A stretch of 37,444 nt of DNA from JBGQBN01 sp041494805. Its GTDB lineage: Bacteria > Acidobacteriota > Terriglobia > Terriglobales > Acidobacteriaceae. Where the stretch lies: contig JBGQBN010000039.1 in NCBI GenBank assembly GCA_041494805.1, positions 1 through 37,444 on the forward strand, given 5' to 3'. The position numbers were made by a program, and so were the translations under genes. The number at the start of each line of letters is the position of its first letter. Position 1 is the stretch's first letter. Positions 8,143 to 17,732 of the stretch are shown here, in pieces. The notes beneath the pieces are model-generated. The model had not been told where the DNA came from, did not search any database, and saw only the letters and a program-made list of their open reading frames with translations.

Positions 8143-10947
8143 CTAGGTACCGGTACCGGAAAGAAGCACGATCTGCGGACTTCCGCCACCGTCGTCAGTT
8201 ATGGAAAGTGCAGCGCTGCGTTGACCCGTTGCCGCCGGACTGAACGTAACCCGGATCGTGCAGCTTCCTCCGGCTGCGACGCCCGAACCGCAGTTGTTGG
8301 TTTGCGTGAAGTCACCCTTATTCGTGCCGCTGATCCTCATGCTGGTTAGGTTCAGAACCTTATTACCGATGTTGGTCAGTATTACCTTCTTCGAGTTCCT
8401 CGTTCCCACCTGCTGATCACCGTAGTCCAGACTCGTGGGGTTCAGTTGGACCACCGTACCGATTCCGGCGAGGCTGACCGCCTGCGTGCCGCTGGGGGAA
8501 TTGTCGGTGATGGTGACCGTGCCAGCTTGATTTCCTTTGCCCGTGGGCGTGAAGGTCACGCCGATGCTGCAACTCGAGCCCGGGTCCACAGCCGCCGTGC
8601 ATGTGTTGGTCTGACTGTACTGCCCGCTGATGGCTACGCTGGAGACGTCCAGCACCGAGCTCCCGGTATTGCTCAAGGTCGCCGTTCTTGGCTGGCTGGG
8701 CTGGCCCAAAAGCTGGACTCCGAAATTCAGAGTTGCGGGTGACACAGAAGCCAGAGGCGTGTTCAGAAAAACCGAAACTGCGTTGGCTAACTGGTCAGCG
8801 ACCGCGAGGTCCGTACTGCCATCGCCATTAAAGTCACCGGCAGCCAGGGCCTCGGTGGGCGCGCCCAACAAGAAATTGGTGGCGTGGTCCACATGAGTCT
8901 GGAAGGTACCATCACCGTTCCCTTTCAGGATCGAGATTCCATTGTCGGCGCCAGCAGCGCTGAAGCCCACCGCCAGGTCCACCAGGCCATCTCCGTTCAG
9001 ATCCTGAGCTGCCACGGAAAGCGGTTTCGCGGCCGTGGAAAAGTTCACGGCTGCATTGAATGTGCCATTGCCGGCGCCTAACAGCACGGAAACCGAGTTG
9101 CCCGCGTAGTTGGTAACCGCCAGGTCGGGAACACCATCGTGGTTGAAATCCGCAGTCGTTACTGCGCTGGGCGAAGAGCCTACGGGATATGCGATAGGCA
9201 GGGTAAATGTCCCGTCCCCGTGGTTCATCAGGACAACAACCGTGTTATTCCCCGCACCCACTACTGCGAGGTCGAGCCTGCCATTGCCGACGAAATCTCC
9301 AACCGCCGCAGCCACCGGCGTGGTGTGAGCACCGGTAGTGTAATTCTGGGCCGGCCTGAACGTGCCATCTGCCTTGGCCACCAGGATGGAAACATTTTGG
9401 CTGATCTGGTTCACCACAGCCAGGTCCGCCCGCTTGTCGCCATTGAAGTCGGCAGCCACTATGTAACTGGGCTTGGTGCGCGCGGCATAGGTTGCCTGCG
9501 CCTGAAAGCTGCCGTCACCGTTGCCTAGCAGAACGGAAACCGTCCCATCGGCAGAATTCGCGACTGCCAGGTCAAGCATGCCATTGCCATCGAAATCCGC
9601 CGCGGCCACGGCGCCCGGTTTGGTGCCCACCGCCGGAGAATCCGGCGTTCCTGTGAAGGAACCATCGCCCTTGCCGAGCAGAATCGATACCGTGGCACTG
9701 GTCCAGTTGGTCACAGCAGCGTCGAGTATGCCGTCCCCATTGAAGTCTCCCGTGGCGATCGAGCTTGGCTGCGCGCCGGCAACTGTAGGCAGCACCGTCT
9801 GAAATCCGCCTCTGCCATTCCCCGGGAGAATCAAAACCGTGTTTTCAACGCTGCCGCCGATTGCCAGATCAGCCTTGCCGTCACCGTTGATGTCACCCAC
9901 GGCCAAGGAGTTCGGACCGCTACCGGCGGCGTAGTCCACGTGAGTTTGGAAAGTACCATCGCCAGTGCCCAGCAGGATGGAAACGGAATCGGTGGTCACG
10001 GAAGTGGCGGCCAAATCCGGCTTGCCATCCCCGTTGAAGTCGCCCAGGGTAAGCGCGAGCACCGGATCTGCAATAAGGACTTCGGTGTGGGTCGGGAAGG
10101 TTCCGTCTCCGTTGCCCAGCAGAACCGACACGTCCGCCGAACCTGCATTCCCCGTTGCGAGATCGATCTTGCCATCGTGGTTGAAGTCACTGGCGACAAT
10201 CGCAACCGGTGACAATCCCGTAGCCACGTGAACCTGCGACTGGAACGTCCCGTCGCCATTACCGAGCAGAATGGATATATTGTTTTTCGCCTTGTTGGCA
10301 ACGGCTAAATCCATTTTGCTGTCGCCGTTGAAGTCACCAGCAACGAGCGCCTTGTCGTTCGTGCCCGCACTAACGTCGGTTCTCGTAAAGAGGCCCGTGC
10401 CATCACCAATCAGAATCGAGACGTTGTTGTCCTGTCCGTTCGTAACCGCCAGATCAAGTTTTCTGTCTCCGTTGAAATCTGCAACCTGGAGGGCGGTAGG
10501 ACCTTCGCCCACGCCGGTCACCTTTTGTGCCTGGAACGTGCCATCGCCGTTGCCGGCAAGGATGGAGACCGAACCGTCGCCGGGACAAGGCAGCGCGGAA
10601 CAGTTCTGATTAACCACACCCAAGTCGAGCTTGCCGTCCTGATTGAAGTCGCGGGTTGCGATGGCGACCGGATTTTCGCCCACCGTGTAGTCCACTCTAG
10701 CCTGAAAATTCCCTCCAGGAGCGCCTAGCAATATCGAAACCGTATTGTCGTTGTAGTTCGTGATAGCCAGATCAGCATTGCCATCCTTATTGAAGTCGGC
10801 GATGGCCACGGCCTCTGGGTTATGCCCGGTGGCGAACTTCGCGGCATTGAATACGTAGGTTTGGGAATTGGCCGGGACGCCCGACCAGAAGATCAGGACT
10901 GATAGAACCACCGGCAATACGCTGACAAATTGCTTCCTGGATCCCAT
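8143..10947 (-). CDS. secreted FG-GAP/VCBS repeat protein with two C-terminal ASH (choice-of-anchor D) domains
   Basis: The 934-residue protein has a signal peptide (cleavage near residue 29), then 14 repeats of 45-55 residues, each with a calcium-binding-like loop of the form DFNxDGxxD followed by xVSILLGxGDGTF. Fourteen FG-GAP blades would make two seven-bladed beta-propellers, as in integrin alpha heads. Residues from about 730 form two Ig-like ASH domains (each with SxxLxFGxQxxG, a cysteine pair and a GxGT ending). It is likely cell-surface or extracellular, possibly in adhesion; there is no catalytic motif. The start is supported by AAGGAGA about 9 nt before the ATG. Two loops are degenerate (VGNGRLD and NGDKRAD), which is normal for the family. 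Confidence 0.88.
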   Translation of the reverse strand: MGSRKQFVSVLPVVLSVLIFWSGVPANSQTYVFNAAKFATGHNPEAVAIADFNKDGNADLAITNYNDNTVSILLGAPGGNFQARVDYTVGENPVAIATRDFNQDGKLDLGVVNQNCSALPCPGDGSVSILAGNGDGTFQAQKVTGVGEGPTALQVADFNGDRKLDLAVTNGQDNNVSILIGDGTGLFTRTDVSAGTNDKALVAGDFNGDSKMDLAVANKAKNNISILLGNGDGTFQSQVHVATGLSPVAIVASDFNHDGKIDLATGNAGSADVSVLLGNGDGTFPTHTEVLIADPVLALTLGDFNGDGKPDLAATSVTTDSVSILLGTGDGTFQTHVDYAAGSGPNSLAVGDINGDGKADLAIGGSVENTVLILPGNGRGGFQTVLPTVAGAQPSSIATGDFNGDGILDAAVTNWTSATVSILLGKGDGSFTGTPDSPAVGTKPGAVAAADFDGNGMLDLAVANSADGTVSVLLGNGDGSFQAQATYAARTKPSYIVAADFNGDKRADLAVVNQISQNVSILVAKADGTFRPAQNYTTGAHTTPVAAAVGDFVGNGRLDLAVVGAGNNTVVVLMNHGDGTFTLPIAYPVGSSPSAVTTADFNHDGVPDLAVTNYAGNSVSVLLGAGNGTFNAAVNFSTAAKPLSVAAQDLNGDGLVDLAVGFSAAGADNGISILKGNGDGTFQTHVDHATNFLLGAPTEALAAGDFNGDGSTDLAVADQLANAVSVFLNTPLASVSPATLNFGVQLLGQPSQPRTATLSNTGSSVLDVSSVAISGQYSQTNTCTAAVDPGSSCSIGVTFTPTGKGNQAGTVTITDNSPSGTQAVSLAGIGTVVQLNPTSLDYGDQQVGTRNSKKVILTNIGNKVLNLTSMRISGTNKGDFTQTNNCGSGVAAGGSCTIRVTFSPAATGQRSAALSITDDGGGSPQIVLLSGTGT

Positions 10948-11607
10948 TGTCTTGTTCTCCTTAAGTTACCGAGCAAATTTCTGAGACGCGGCGCGAGAAT
11001 GAAAGACTCGGGAATGAAAAATATTCAAGGTTCGCAAACGACCCCGGGGCAGCCGTGGAAGATTGTTGGGCCGAATCGCCTTGCCAGATCAGATTTCGGG
11101 AAATGACTGGGGAAAAAGCCGCTGGCCATCCAGAGGTCACCGTGGACACCTGCAGTAGCCGGCGGGCATTGAGGGAGGTTGACATGTAACCTGCTGGTTT
11201 GCCGCACTTTTTCTGCCAAGGGTAAATAATACGCGAACGTTCCCGTCACTTAGGGCTAACCGTCTGTGTTCTTGATACTTGAAACCGGGAGTTAAGCTCC
11301 TTCACGGCCGCCGTACCGGACGAAAGCAACGGCCCCACGCGCAACACATTACCTCTAATGTGAAGCCCCGTATCGCGATGCGGTTGCTGAACTCCCCTTC
11401 CCTACTTGCAGGCTCCAGGGAAGGACCGCGGTACGGTACGGTGAGGCCCGCGAGCCTGAAGATGCAAGATTTTGCACTTTCAGCATCTTCTGAGTGAGCC
11501 CAGAGGTTAAAGCGTGACCTCTACCGCGCGATTCGAACACTCCTCGAGATCCAGCGGGAGAGGCGGGGGGAATAGATGCGGGGAATAGATGATAAGGAGG
11601 TGCTGCT

Positions 11608-11652
11608 ATGCGCTCGCTGGCGCGGGCGGGAACGGGTTGCTATAGCTCCTGA
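11608..11652 (+). CDS. possible 14-residue peptide (MRSLARAGTGCYSS)
   Basis: The ATG is preceded by AAGGAGGT (11594-11601), a full match to the anti-Shine-Dalgarno, with a 6-nt gap, and the ORF ends at a TGA 26 bp before an intrinsic terminator. Such spacing is what one would expect of a tiny gene or a leader peptide. Nothing in the peptide itself is informative, and no promoter was found, so this remains a weak call. Confidence 0.3.
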   Translation: MRSLARAGTGCYSS

Positions 11653-11678
11653 CGCAACGGCAATAGCTTAAGACCCGC

Positions 11679-11705
11679 TGCTAGGCGAATCGCCCAGCAT
11701 TTTTT
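11679..11705 (+). terminator. intrinsic terminator
   Basis: A 9-bp stem (TGCTAGGCG / CGCCCAGCA, one A-C mismatch) with an AAT loop is followed by six T residues (11700-11705). It is in plus orientation, with no annotated gene upstream on that strand for about 4.5 kb other than the 14-codon ORF. Confidence 0.6.
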
Positions 11706-12044
11706 CCCATACTCCTGCTAGCGGGTAGCCGGGTTCGCAGGGGGACGCGTGCGGTCAAACCCCGGGTTGGGAGCTGGTTTCGTCGAATCGTGGATCGCTA
11801 TTTCGGCCCTATCCCTTCCGCTTTCTTCAGAGTGCATGCCGAGGTGTGCGCAAAATACGTTTGACAGACCCTTTCGGTGCGGTTAGGCCGCAGCTCGCAG
11901 CATGCTGCGTTTGACCCGATGCCACGCAACAGGTGGCGGGCTCGGCATGGTACATCAGGCCGCAGCAGATTTTCGTCGCTCCACCTCCGCTCCAAGAAGG
12001 CTGCAAACCCTTGCACACCGCGCCTTTTGGCGTTCCAATAGCAA

Positions 12045-12073
12045 TTGACTATCGCCCCCTCAGCGCATAAGAT
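12045..12073 (+). promoter_or_regulatory. sigma70-type promoter of the DUF11 protein gene
   Basis: TTGACT (12045-12050), a 17-bp spacer and TAAGAT (12068-12073) give a predicted start of transcription near 12080, leaving a leader of about 120-165 nt. A hairpin (12077-12102, CCGGT-CCTG / CAGGA-ACCGG) lies at the very start of the leader. The same two hexamers with the same spacing occur at 32630-32658. Confidence 0.6.
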
Positions 12074-12244
12074 AGCCCGGTCCTGCGCTCCCCAGGAACC
12101 GGAGTCTTGTTGAGGATGTCCATCTCAGACTCTCATTTCTGATCCCAAGATTTTCGTTTCGAGCCCAGGCGGAGAATTCCCAGGAGGGGATGCGCTATGA
12201 CTCCAAATCTTTGCACCCTAACAAGAGAAAAGGAAGAGGTTCAG

Positions 12245-13738
12245 ATGAAGACGCGTCTAATGCCAGCCACCACTTTGGCCACCACGAAGAAGATAGCCTT
12301 TACGCTCCTTTGCTGCGCCCTGCTCATGCTTTTCGCCGCCCCGGCCTGGGCCGACCAGTGCTCTGCGCCGTCGGGGGAACAGCAGGGAACCGGGCCCGTT
12401 GGGAGTGCGGACGGTCCAGACACTTGCGGCGTCGTGATCACCGTAACTGGAGTTGATGGGTCGGGGAATGCAACTTTCTTCGTCGTGACGATCCCGAACC
12501 TCGAGACCCACAACGGCAACCCTTATGACGAAATAGAAGACACCTTGGTTGGAATCCAGAACAATTCCAATTCTCCCCTGAATTCTATCACTTTGAGCGC
12601 GCCACACATCGGGGGATTGGCTGACCTGTTCGCTTTCGACACCGATGGCCCCTGTTCCTTTGGGCTTGAGGAAGGAGTGCGCTACCAGTGGTGCAATGAC
12701 GAAGGCTCTACCGGCTATGAAGGCCCTGACAACACATTTAGCCTGACCGAAAACACGACCACGGGAACGGTCAACTTCACTACACCAATTCTTGCTGGCA
12801 ACAACACGTGGTTTGCCTTGGAAGGCACGCCTGACTCCCTCACATCGATCTCACAGACCCTGCCAACCCCGCCGGGAGTGACTACCGTCTTCGATTTCGG
12901 CCCGTTCAATTTCAAATCTACGCCGTCACAGAACACTCAGAACGGGAATAGTTTGACGATTACCGCGAGACCCATACCTGTGGGGACCCCGATTCACTTC
13001 TCCGACGGCCAAACAGGCACGTGCATTGTGTACGCGAACACTGGCGGAGATTGCCGGGAGTTCGACATCCAGTGCAATGGCCCGGATTGCGGCGGCACGT
13101 ATTATGCCGAGTTTGCCACCAGCTATGACGTGGATGGGGGCAACATTCTCGGCCCGGGCTTCGGGAAGGGTGAACCTGATTGTGACCATGCAACAGTCTT
13201 CAGCAACCAGTTAGACGCATTCTCTCAGACGCGGCTGGACCCTACTAGTAAGGGAAAAAGCGGCGGTACCCCCTCGTGCTGGGTCGCAGTACAGGGCCTG
13301 ACCTACCCGTCCGCCGATCTGAGCATCACCAAGGTGGCACTCCCCAAAGTGAACAGCGGGAGCAACCTGAGCTACGGAATCTTGGTGTTGAACTTTGGGC
13401 CTAACCCAGCAACCGCAGTCAGCGTGACTGACCCGGTCCCGAGCGGTACGACGGGGACCCTCGTCAGCTCGACGGTTTGTACTACCGGAACGGGCGGAGT
13501 CACTTGCTTGTCGGGCAACCAGTCGCCCTGTATATTGAGCGCCGGCGTGGTTACTTGCCAGACGGGCAACCTGCTGCCGTTCTCGTTGAAGACTCTGGCG
13601 GCGGTGGCCATACAACTTACGTTTACGGTAAATGCGTCCCCAGGCAGCACGATTACCAACACCGCCACGGTGCAGGCTTTGAATCCTGACCCGCGTACGA
13701 AAAACAACTCTTCGACTGCGGTGACGAAAGTTAAGTAG
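12245..13738 (+). CDS. secreted DUF11-domain protein
   Basis: From this start the protein is 497 residues, with a textbook signal peptide (Lys/Arg n-region, hydrophobic core LLCCALLMLFAAPAWA, cleavage after AWA). Residues about 40-350 form a cysteine-containing beta-rich region I do not recognise. Residues about 357-497 are a DUF11 domain (ADLSITKVALPKVNSGSNL, then VTDPVPSGT, ending NTATVQALNPDPRTKNNSS), an Ig-like module common on bacterial surfaces. An upstream in-frame ATG at 12197 has its own AGGAGG with a 9-nt gap and would add 16 residues in front of the signal peptide; I prefer 12245 (AGGAAGAGG close before it) because it gives a normal signal peptide. The gene has its own promoter and terminator. 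Confidence 0.82.
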   Translation: MKTRLMPATTLATTKKIAFTLLCCALLMLFAAPAWADQCSAPSGEQQGTGPVGSADGPDTCGVVITVTGVDGSGNATFFVVTIPNLETHNGNPYDEIEDTLVGIQNNSNSPLNSITLSAPHIGGLADLFAFDTDGPCSFGLEEGVRYQWCNDEGSTGYEGPDNTFSLTENTTTGTVNFTTPILAGNNTWFALEGTPDSLTSISQTLPTPPGVTTVFDFGPFNFKSTPSQNTQNGNSLTITARPIPVGTPIHFSDGQTGTCIVYANTGGDCREFDIQCNGPDCGGTYYAEFATSYDVDGGNILGPGFGKGEPDCDHATVFSNQLDAFSQTRLDPTSKGKSGGTPSCWVAVQGLTYPSADLSITKVALPKVNSGSNLSYGILVLNFGPNPATAVSVTDPVPSGTTGTLVSSTVCTTGTGGVTCLSGNQSPCILSAGVVTCQTGNLLPFSLKTLAAVAIQLTFTVNASPGSTITNTATVQALNPDPRTKNNSSTAVTKVK

Positions 13739-13756
13739 CTCTGTGGTGTCTGCAAG

Positions 13757-13793
13757 AATGGAGCGCTTGCCCTCAGGCAGCGCTCCATTTTTC
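13757..13793 (+). terminator. intrinsic terminator of the DUF11 protein gene
   Basis: Perfect 11-bp arms AATGGAGCGCT (13757-13767) and AGCGCTCCATT (13779-13789) are followed by a short T-tract (13788-13792). It lies 18 bp after the stop codon, between convergent genes. Confidence 0.85.
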
Positions 13794-13858
13794 ATTGGGC
13801 TCGATTGGAATGTGCGATGGAATTGTGGTGAGCGAAAGCTCTAACGGAACTTGATCGG

Positions 13859-16800
13859 TCAGTTCTTGGCCGGTTGTAACCAGCGGTTGGATTCGTTGAA
13901 GATGGTGTCCAGGTCAGAACGCTGCATGACTTTCTCTGTACCGGGCTCTTTGCGGATGGTGTCCAGCAGGCGGAGAGCTTGACGATAGTGGTCCTGGGCT
14001 TCGGTGCTGTGTCCGGATTGGCGAAGGACAGTGCCGAGAAGGTAATGGGCCTTGAGGCTCAACGGGTTCAAGCCGAGCTTATCGGATTGAATCAGAGCAC
14101 GTTCCAGTTCCGGGCGGGCGTGCGAAAAATCCTTCGCTTGTGCCATGGCTTCGGCCATGTAGATCGAGCAGACCACCGCTATCTGCTTTAGCCCCAGTCC
14201 GCTGGCCTGTTGCACCAGGGGGCGCAGGGCGCTGATGGCCGCCGCCGAGTGACCTTCCTGGATATCTACCTTTGCCAGGTTCACCTTGGCAATCAGCACC
14301 TTGTCGCGCTCGGTCGTGTGGGTAGCTGCCTGCAAGGCGCGTACGTACAACGGCCTCGCCGATTTGGCGTCCCCTCGATAATAAAGGGCATCACCTTGCC
14401 AGGACAGCGTCTGGGCCACGAGGCCATCGTTCTTCAGTTCGCGTGAAAGGCCCAACGCCTCATCAAGATGGCTTTTCGCCTCGTCTCCGCGTCCCCCCAG
14501 TATCAGCGCGTCGGCATAGCCACCCAGGATCTCGGCCATCCAGAATGTTCTGTCCTTCAGATCACGGAACGCCTTGAGCGCATCCTGCTTGGAATTGATG
14601 GCCGCGCCGAACCGTCCCTGGTAGTCAAACAGGGTTCCGATGCTATAGGACTCGATCGCGGCTCCGCGCGCATCATTCATGGTGCGGTGTAACTCCAGCG
14701 CTCGCATGTACTGCGAAATAGCCTGGTCGTACCGGCCCATCATAGCCGAGGTCTCGGCGACGTTGTGCACGCTGTCGACGATGTCCTGCGGCACCTTGGA
14801 TTTCTCGCGCAATTGCAGGGCCTGCTGGAAATAAGTCAGGGCATCCTCATATTCTCCCTTGGAGAAATACGTGCTTCCTATGTTATTCAAACAGATGGCC
14901 TGCAGGCTCTCATTGCCGGTGTCGCGCTGGATCTGCAGCGACTCCTTGTACAGCTGCAACGCCTGGTCATGGTCGCCACGGTCGTCAACGAAATTGCCAA
15001 AATCGAGCAAGGTGGCGCCGGCGCCGCGTTTGTCGCCGATGTCACGTCGGATCTTGAGGGCCTCCTGGAAGCTGGCTTGGGCGGCCTCCGGTTTGCCCAA
15101 TTGCGCCTGGATGTTGCCCAGTTCGCTTAGGCCGGCGGCGGCGCCGCGCAGCTGACCGATACGGCGCTTGATGGCAAGCGAGTCCTGGAAGTTCTGCAAC
15201 GCATCCGGTAGCTTGTTTAATGCCTCGTAGGCTAGACCCATGGCGTGCAGACTGGCCGCCTTCTGCTCCTGATTGTCGCGCTGGATAGCGAGGCTGTAAG
15301 CGCGATTCAGGTACTCCAGGCCGCCGTTGGCATCGCCGCCCTTGGTTTCCACCCGGCCCATCGCCAGCAGTGCATCGATATATTGCGGATCACGCTTCAG
15401 CACACTGTTGTAATGCTCCCGTGCCTTGTCGTACGCGCTAGTGTTTTCATAGAGGTTCCCCAGGGCAAACTGCACCTCGGTATCCTCGGGCGACACCTTG
15501 GCCATGTCGGTGTAATACTCGATTGCCTTCTGATTGTCGTTGACGATGCGGGCGTAGCTGGCAACGATGAGATATCGCTCGCGGGTGCGCAGGTTGCTGC
15601 TCAAGTCTACGGCCTTCCGCGAGGCCTGCTCAGCTTCGTTGTCGTAACCAAGACTGGCGTACGTCTGCCCCAGCTTTGCATAGGCCAGGGCGAATGTGGG
15701 GTCTGCCTTCGTCGCCGCCTCGAATAGCTTCTGCGCTTCGAGATTCTTGCCGTCCCGCTGCAAACCGATGCCCTGGTTGTAGTCGCGCAGAGCATCAACT
15801 GAGTTTGAAGTCGGCTGGAACGAACTGGCCTTCAACTCCTTGAGGGCATCCTCGGGGAGCGCAAGTTTCTGACGAATGGACTCGGCCAGGCGATCGACCG
15901 CACCTGGAATCTCTTTTTCACTGGGGATGTCTATTTTCAGCGGCACACTGCGATCGTTCTTGATGTCCTGCAGTGTGGCGTCAATCCGGATTTGGTCGCC
16001 GAACTTGGCGTACTGGCCCCAAACCACGCGGTCGGCGTTGCTGAAATCAGCGACGCGGCGAATCGTAGGCGGATCGAGGGCAGTCGTGGAAGAGATGCGC
16101 AGGTCGGTGAATATCTGCTGCAAACGATTGGAGCTGACGGTACGCAACTGCGATGACTGCCCTACGTCGGTGCTCAACATGTCGGCCATGCTGGAACCAA
16201 GCCAGTCGAGGCTGGGGTCGCCAGAGGCATTGCGGAAGGGCAGTATGGCGAGCGATGTCACCGGGCCACGTACCGCACGACTGGCGGTCCTGGAGGTGAT
16301 TTTCCCGCGCAACGCCCAACCGCCGACAGCCACGAGAACTGCCAAGGCCGCGATGCCGATCCATTTCCATGGCAAGGGCCGCGGCGGAGGGGGTGTGACC
16401 ACAGAAGCAGAAATCGGACGCTTCCCCTGCCAGGCATCCAGATCGTTCAGGATTTCCTGCACATTCTGATACCGCTGGTTGAGGTCACGCTCCAGACATT
16501 TGCTGACGATGTCGCTCATCCCCTTGGGAATGGCGGGATCCAAATCCACAGCGGGAATGGCACGCTCCTGGTTCCGCTTCAGCAAGCTCGCTAGTGCCGT
16601 ATCGGCCTTATAGGGCATCTTCCCGGTGAGCAGTTCGAAGAAGATCAGGCCGAGCGCGAAGATGTCGGAGCGTTGATCGAGATCCCCGCCCATGGCCTGC
16701 TCCGGCGACATGTACTCCATGGTGCCGACCAAGGCGCCGGTCTGAGTCATGCCCTCAGACTCAATGGAACGTGCCAGACCGAAATCCATCACCAGGATGC

Positions 16801-17491
16801 GCCCCTGCTGATCCTGCATGATGTTTTGTGGCTTGAGGTCTCTGTGGATTACGCCAACGGTGTGGGCCGCATAGAGCGCAAAGCACACCGGCCGAATGAT
16901 TTCGACAGCTTCTGTGGGTGGAATCTTGCCGCGATCGAGGAGCAGCCGACGCAGGTCGACTCCCTCGATGTACTCCATGGTGATGAACCTGACCCCGTCA
17001 GCCTCGCTCAGGTCGTAAATGCGGATGACGTTCTTGTGCGTGACCTGATGCGCCAGCAGCAACTCCTGCTTGAAACGCGCAAGGATCGCCGGGCTCGCTG
17101 CCAGTTCCGGGCGAATGAGTTTTAAGGCTACGAAGCGATCCAGCTCCCGGTCCCGGACCTTGTAGACCGCGCCCATGCCGCCCTCGCCGAGCAACTGCAA
17201 GACTTCATAGCGGCCGCCGAGCACATCTCCGAGGTTGAGCACCGCAGCACTGACAAACAGAGCTGAAGATCGGCGCGGCGGAGGGGAAATGGGAATGACT
17301 CCATCCACCATCGTGGCGTCGTAATCCACCATGGTGGCCTCGGGGTCGTGCGGGGTTTTCGGGGGATCGGACGGCAGGGATTCAGGGTTGTTGCTGGAAG
17401 AACTTTCGCCCTTTATGGGAGCCCGGAGGCCCGGTGAACCGCCTTCGCCTGCGGTTTCGCGCCGAACTGGCCGGGATTTGGGCTCTTCCAT
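13859..17491 (-). CDS. Ser/Thr protein kinase with CsgG/TolB-like and TPR domains
   Basis: From ATG 17491 (GGGGA five bases upstream) the protein has 1210 residues. Residues 1-90 are low-complexity and include the duplicated motif ATMVD (52-56 and 59-63), a plausible autophosphorylation site. The kinase domain (about 94-354) has the glycine loop LGEGGMG, Lys124, catalytic HRDLKPQN with Asp218, the DFG motif at 236-238 and the activation-segment end GTMEYMSPEQ. One membrane helix (about 375-394) follows. Then comes an extracytoplasmic TolB/CsgG-like stretch (LAILPFRNASGDPSLDWLG) and roughly a dozen TPRs from about residue 550 to the end. It is probably a receptor-type Hanks kinase reading a periplasmic signal through TPR contacts. 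The longer ORF to 17530 adds 13 unlikely residues. Confidence 0.9.
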   Translation of the reverse strand: MEEPKSRPVRRETAGEGGSPGLRAPIKGESSSSNNPESLPSDPPKTPHDPEATMVDYDATMVDGVIPISPPPRRSSALFVSAAVLNLGDVLGGRYEVLQLLGEGGMGAVYKVRDRELDRFVALKLIRPELAASPAILARFKQELLLAHQVTHKNVIRIYDLSEADGVRFITMEYIEGVDLRRLLLDRGKIPPTEAVEIIRPVCFALYAAHTVGVIHRDLKPQNIMQDQQGRILVMDFGLARSIESEGMTQTGALVGTMEYMSPEQAMGGDLDQRSDIFALGLIFFELLTGKMPYKADTALASLLKRNQERAIPAVDLDPAIPKGMSDIVSKCLERDLNQRYQNVQEILNDLDAWQGKRPISASVVTPPPPRPLPWKWIGIAALAVLVAVGGWALRGKITSRTASRAVRGPVTSLAILPFRNASGDPSLDWLGSSMADMLSTDVGQSSQLRTVSSNRLQQIFTDLRISSTTALDPPTIRRVADFSNADRVVWGQYAKFGDQIRIDATLQDIKNDRSVPLKIDIPSEKEIPGAVDRLAESIRQKLALPEDALKELKASSFQPTSNSVDALRDYNQGIGLQRDGKNLEAQKLFEAATKADPTFALAYAKLGQTYASLGYDNEAEQASRKAVDLSSNLRTRERYLIVASYARIVNDNQKAIEYYTDMAKVSPEDTEVQFALGNLYENTSAYDKAREHYNSVLKRDPQYIDALLAMGRVETKGGDANGGLEYLNRAYSLAIQRDNQEQKAASLHAMGLAYEALNKLPDALQNFQDSLAIKRRIGQLRGAAAGLSELGNIQAQLGKPEAAQASFQEALKIRRDIGDKRGAGATLLDFGNFVDDRGDHDQALQLYKESLQIQRDTGNESLQAICLNNIGSTYFSKGEYEDALTYFQQALQLREKSKVPQDIVDSVHNVAETSAMMGRYDQAISQYMRALELHRTMNDARGAAIESYSIGTLFDYQGRFGAAINSKQDALKAFRDLKDRTFWMAEILGGYADALILGGRGDEAKSHLDEALGLSRELKNDGLVAQTLSWQGDALYYRGDAKSARPLYVRALQAATHTTERDKVLIAKVNLAKVDIQEGHSAAAISALRPLVQQASGLGLKQIAVVCSIYMAEAMAQAKDFSHARPELERALIQSDKLGLNPLSLKAHYLLGTVLRQSGHSTEAQDHYRQALRLLDTIRKEPGTEKVMQRSDLDTIFNESNRWLQPAKN

Positions 17492-17732
17492 TTCATTCCC
17501 CGATAAGTGAGGACAGGCCGAGAGGCGCACCCGCCTGGTTTCACCACAAATAACTCCACTACTCGCTGAGAGTATATACCGGCGCAGGTCTGCCGATGTG
17601 GGGAAGCTCGCAGCAACTATTGCTGTAACTGTTTGATAAACGGAAGCATGCTTGAACCGCTGGGGACGCGGGGAATGGGGGGTTGCGATACCCAGCGATC
17701 CAGGTCACGTCTCTTGAAAAGGCGACCTGAGC

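Larger units (their letters stand above)
10948..12196. other. long intergenic region (about 1.25 kb) with a 14-codon ORF, terminator and promoter
   Basis: No long reading frame here looks protein-like. Contents seen: an 8-bp palindrome GAACGTTC at 11235-11242 upstream of the FG-GAP gene; an inverted repeat GAAGATGC (11458-11465) / GCATCTTC (11483-11490); a tandem 12-mer GGGGAATAGATG near 11568-11590; a 14-codon ORF at 11608-11652; an intrinsic terminator at 11679-11705; and a sigma70-type promoter at 12045-12073. The length and isolated signals could mean an undetected small RNA or small-protein gene, or a decayed locus. Confidence 0.6.

Noticed and set aside
10960..11230. Cyclic di-GMP (GEMM-type) riboswitch upstream of the FG-GAP gene
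   Set aside because: The minus strand has a GGCAAACC-like start and a later GCCGGC, but the essential GGACGCAAAGC segment is missing.
11525..11550. tRNA on the minus strand (TTCGAAT loop with a partial 5-bp stem)
   Set aside because: No matching 5' acceptor strand or anticodon arm can be found within 100 bp upstream.
11861..11889. Promoter with TTGACA at 11861-11866
   Set aside because: The 17-bp position reads TAGGCC, too far from a -10 consensus.
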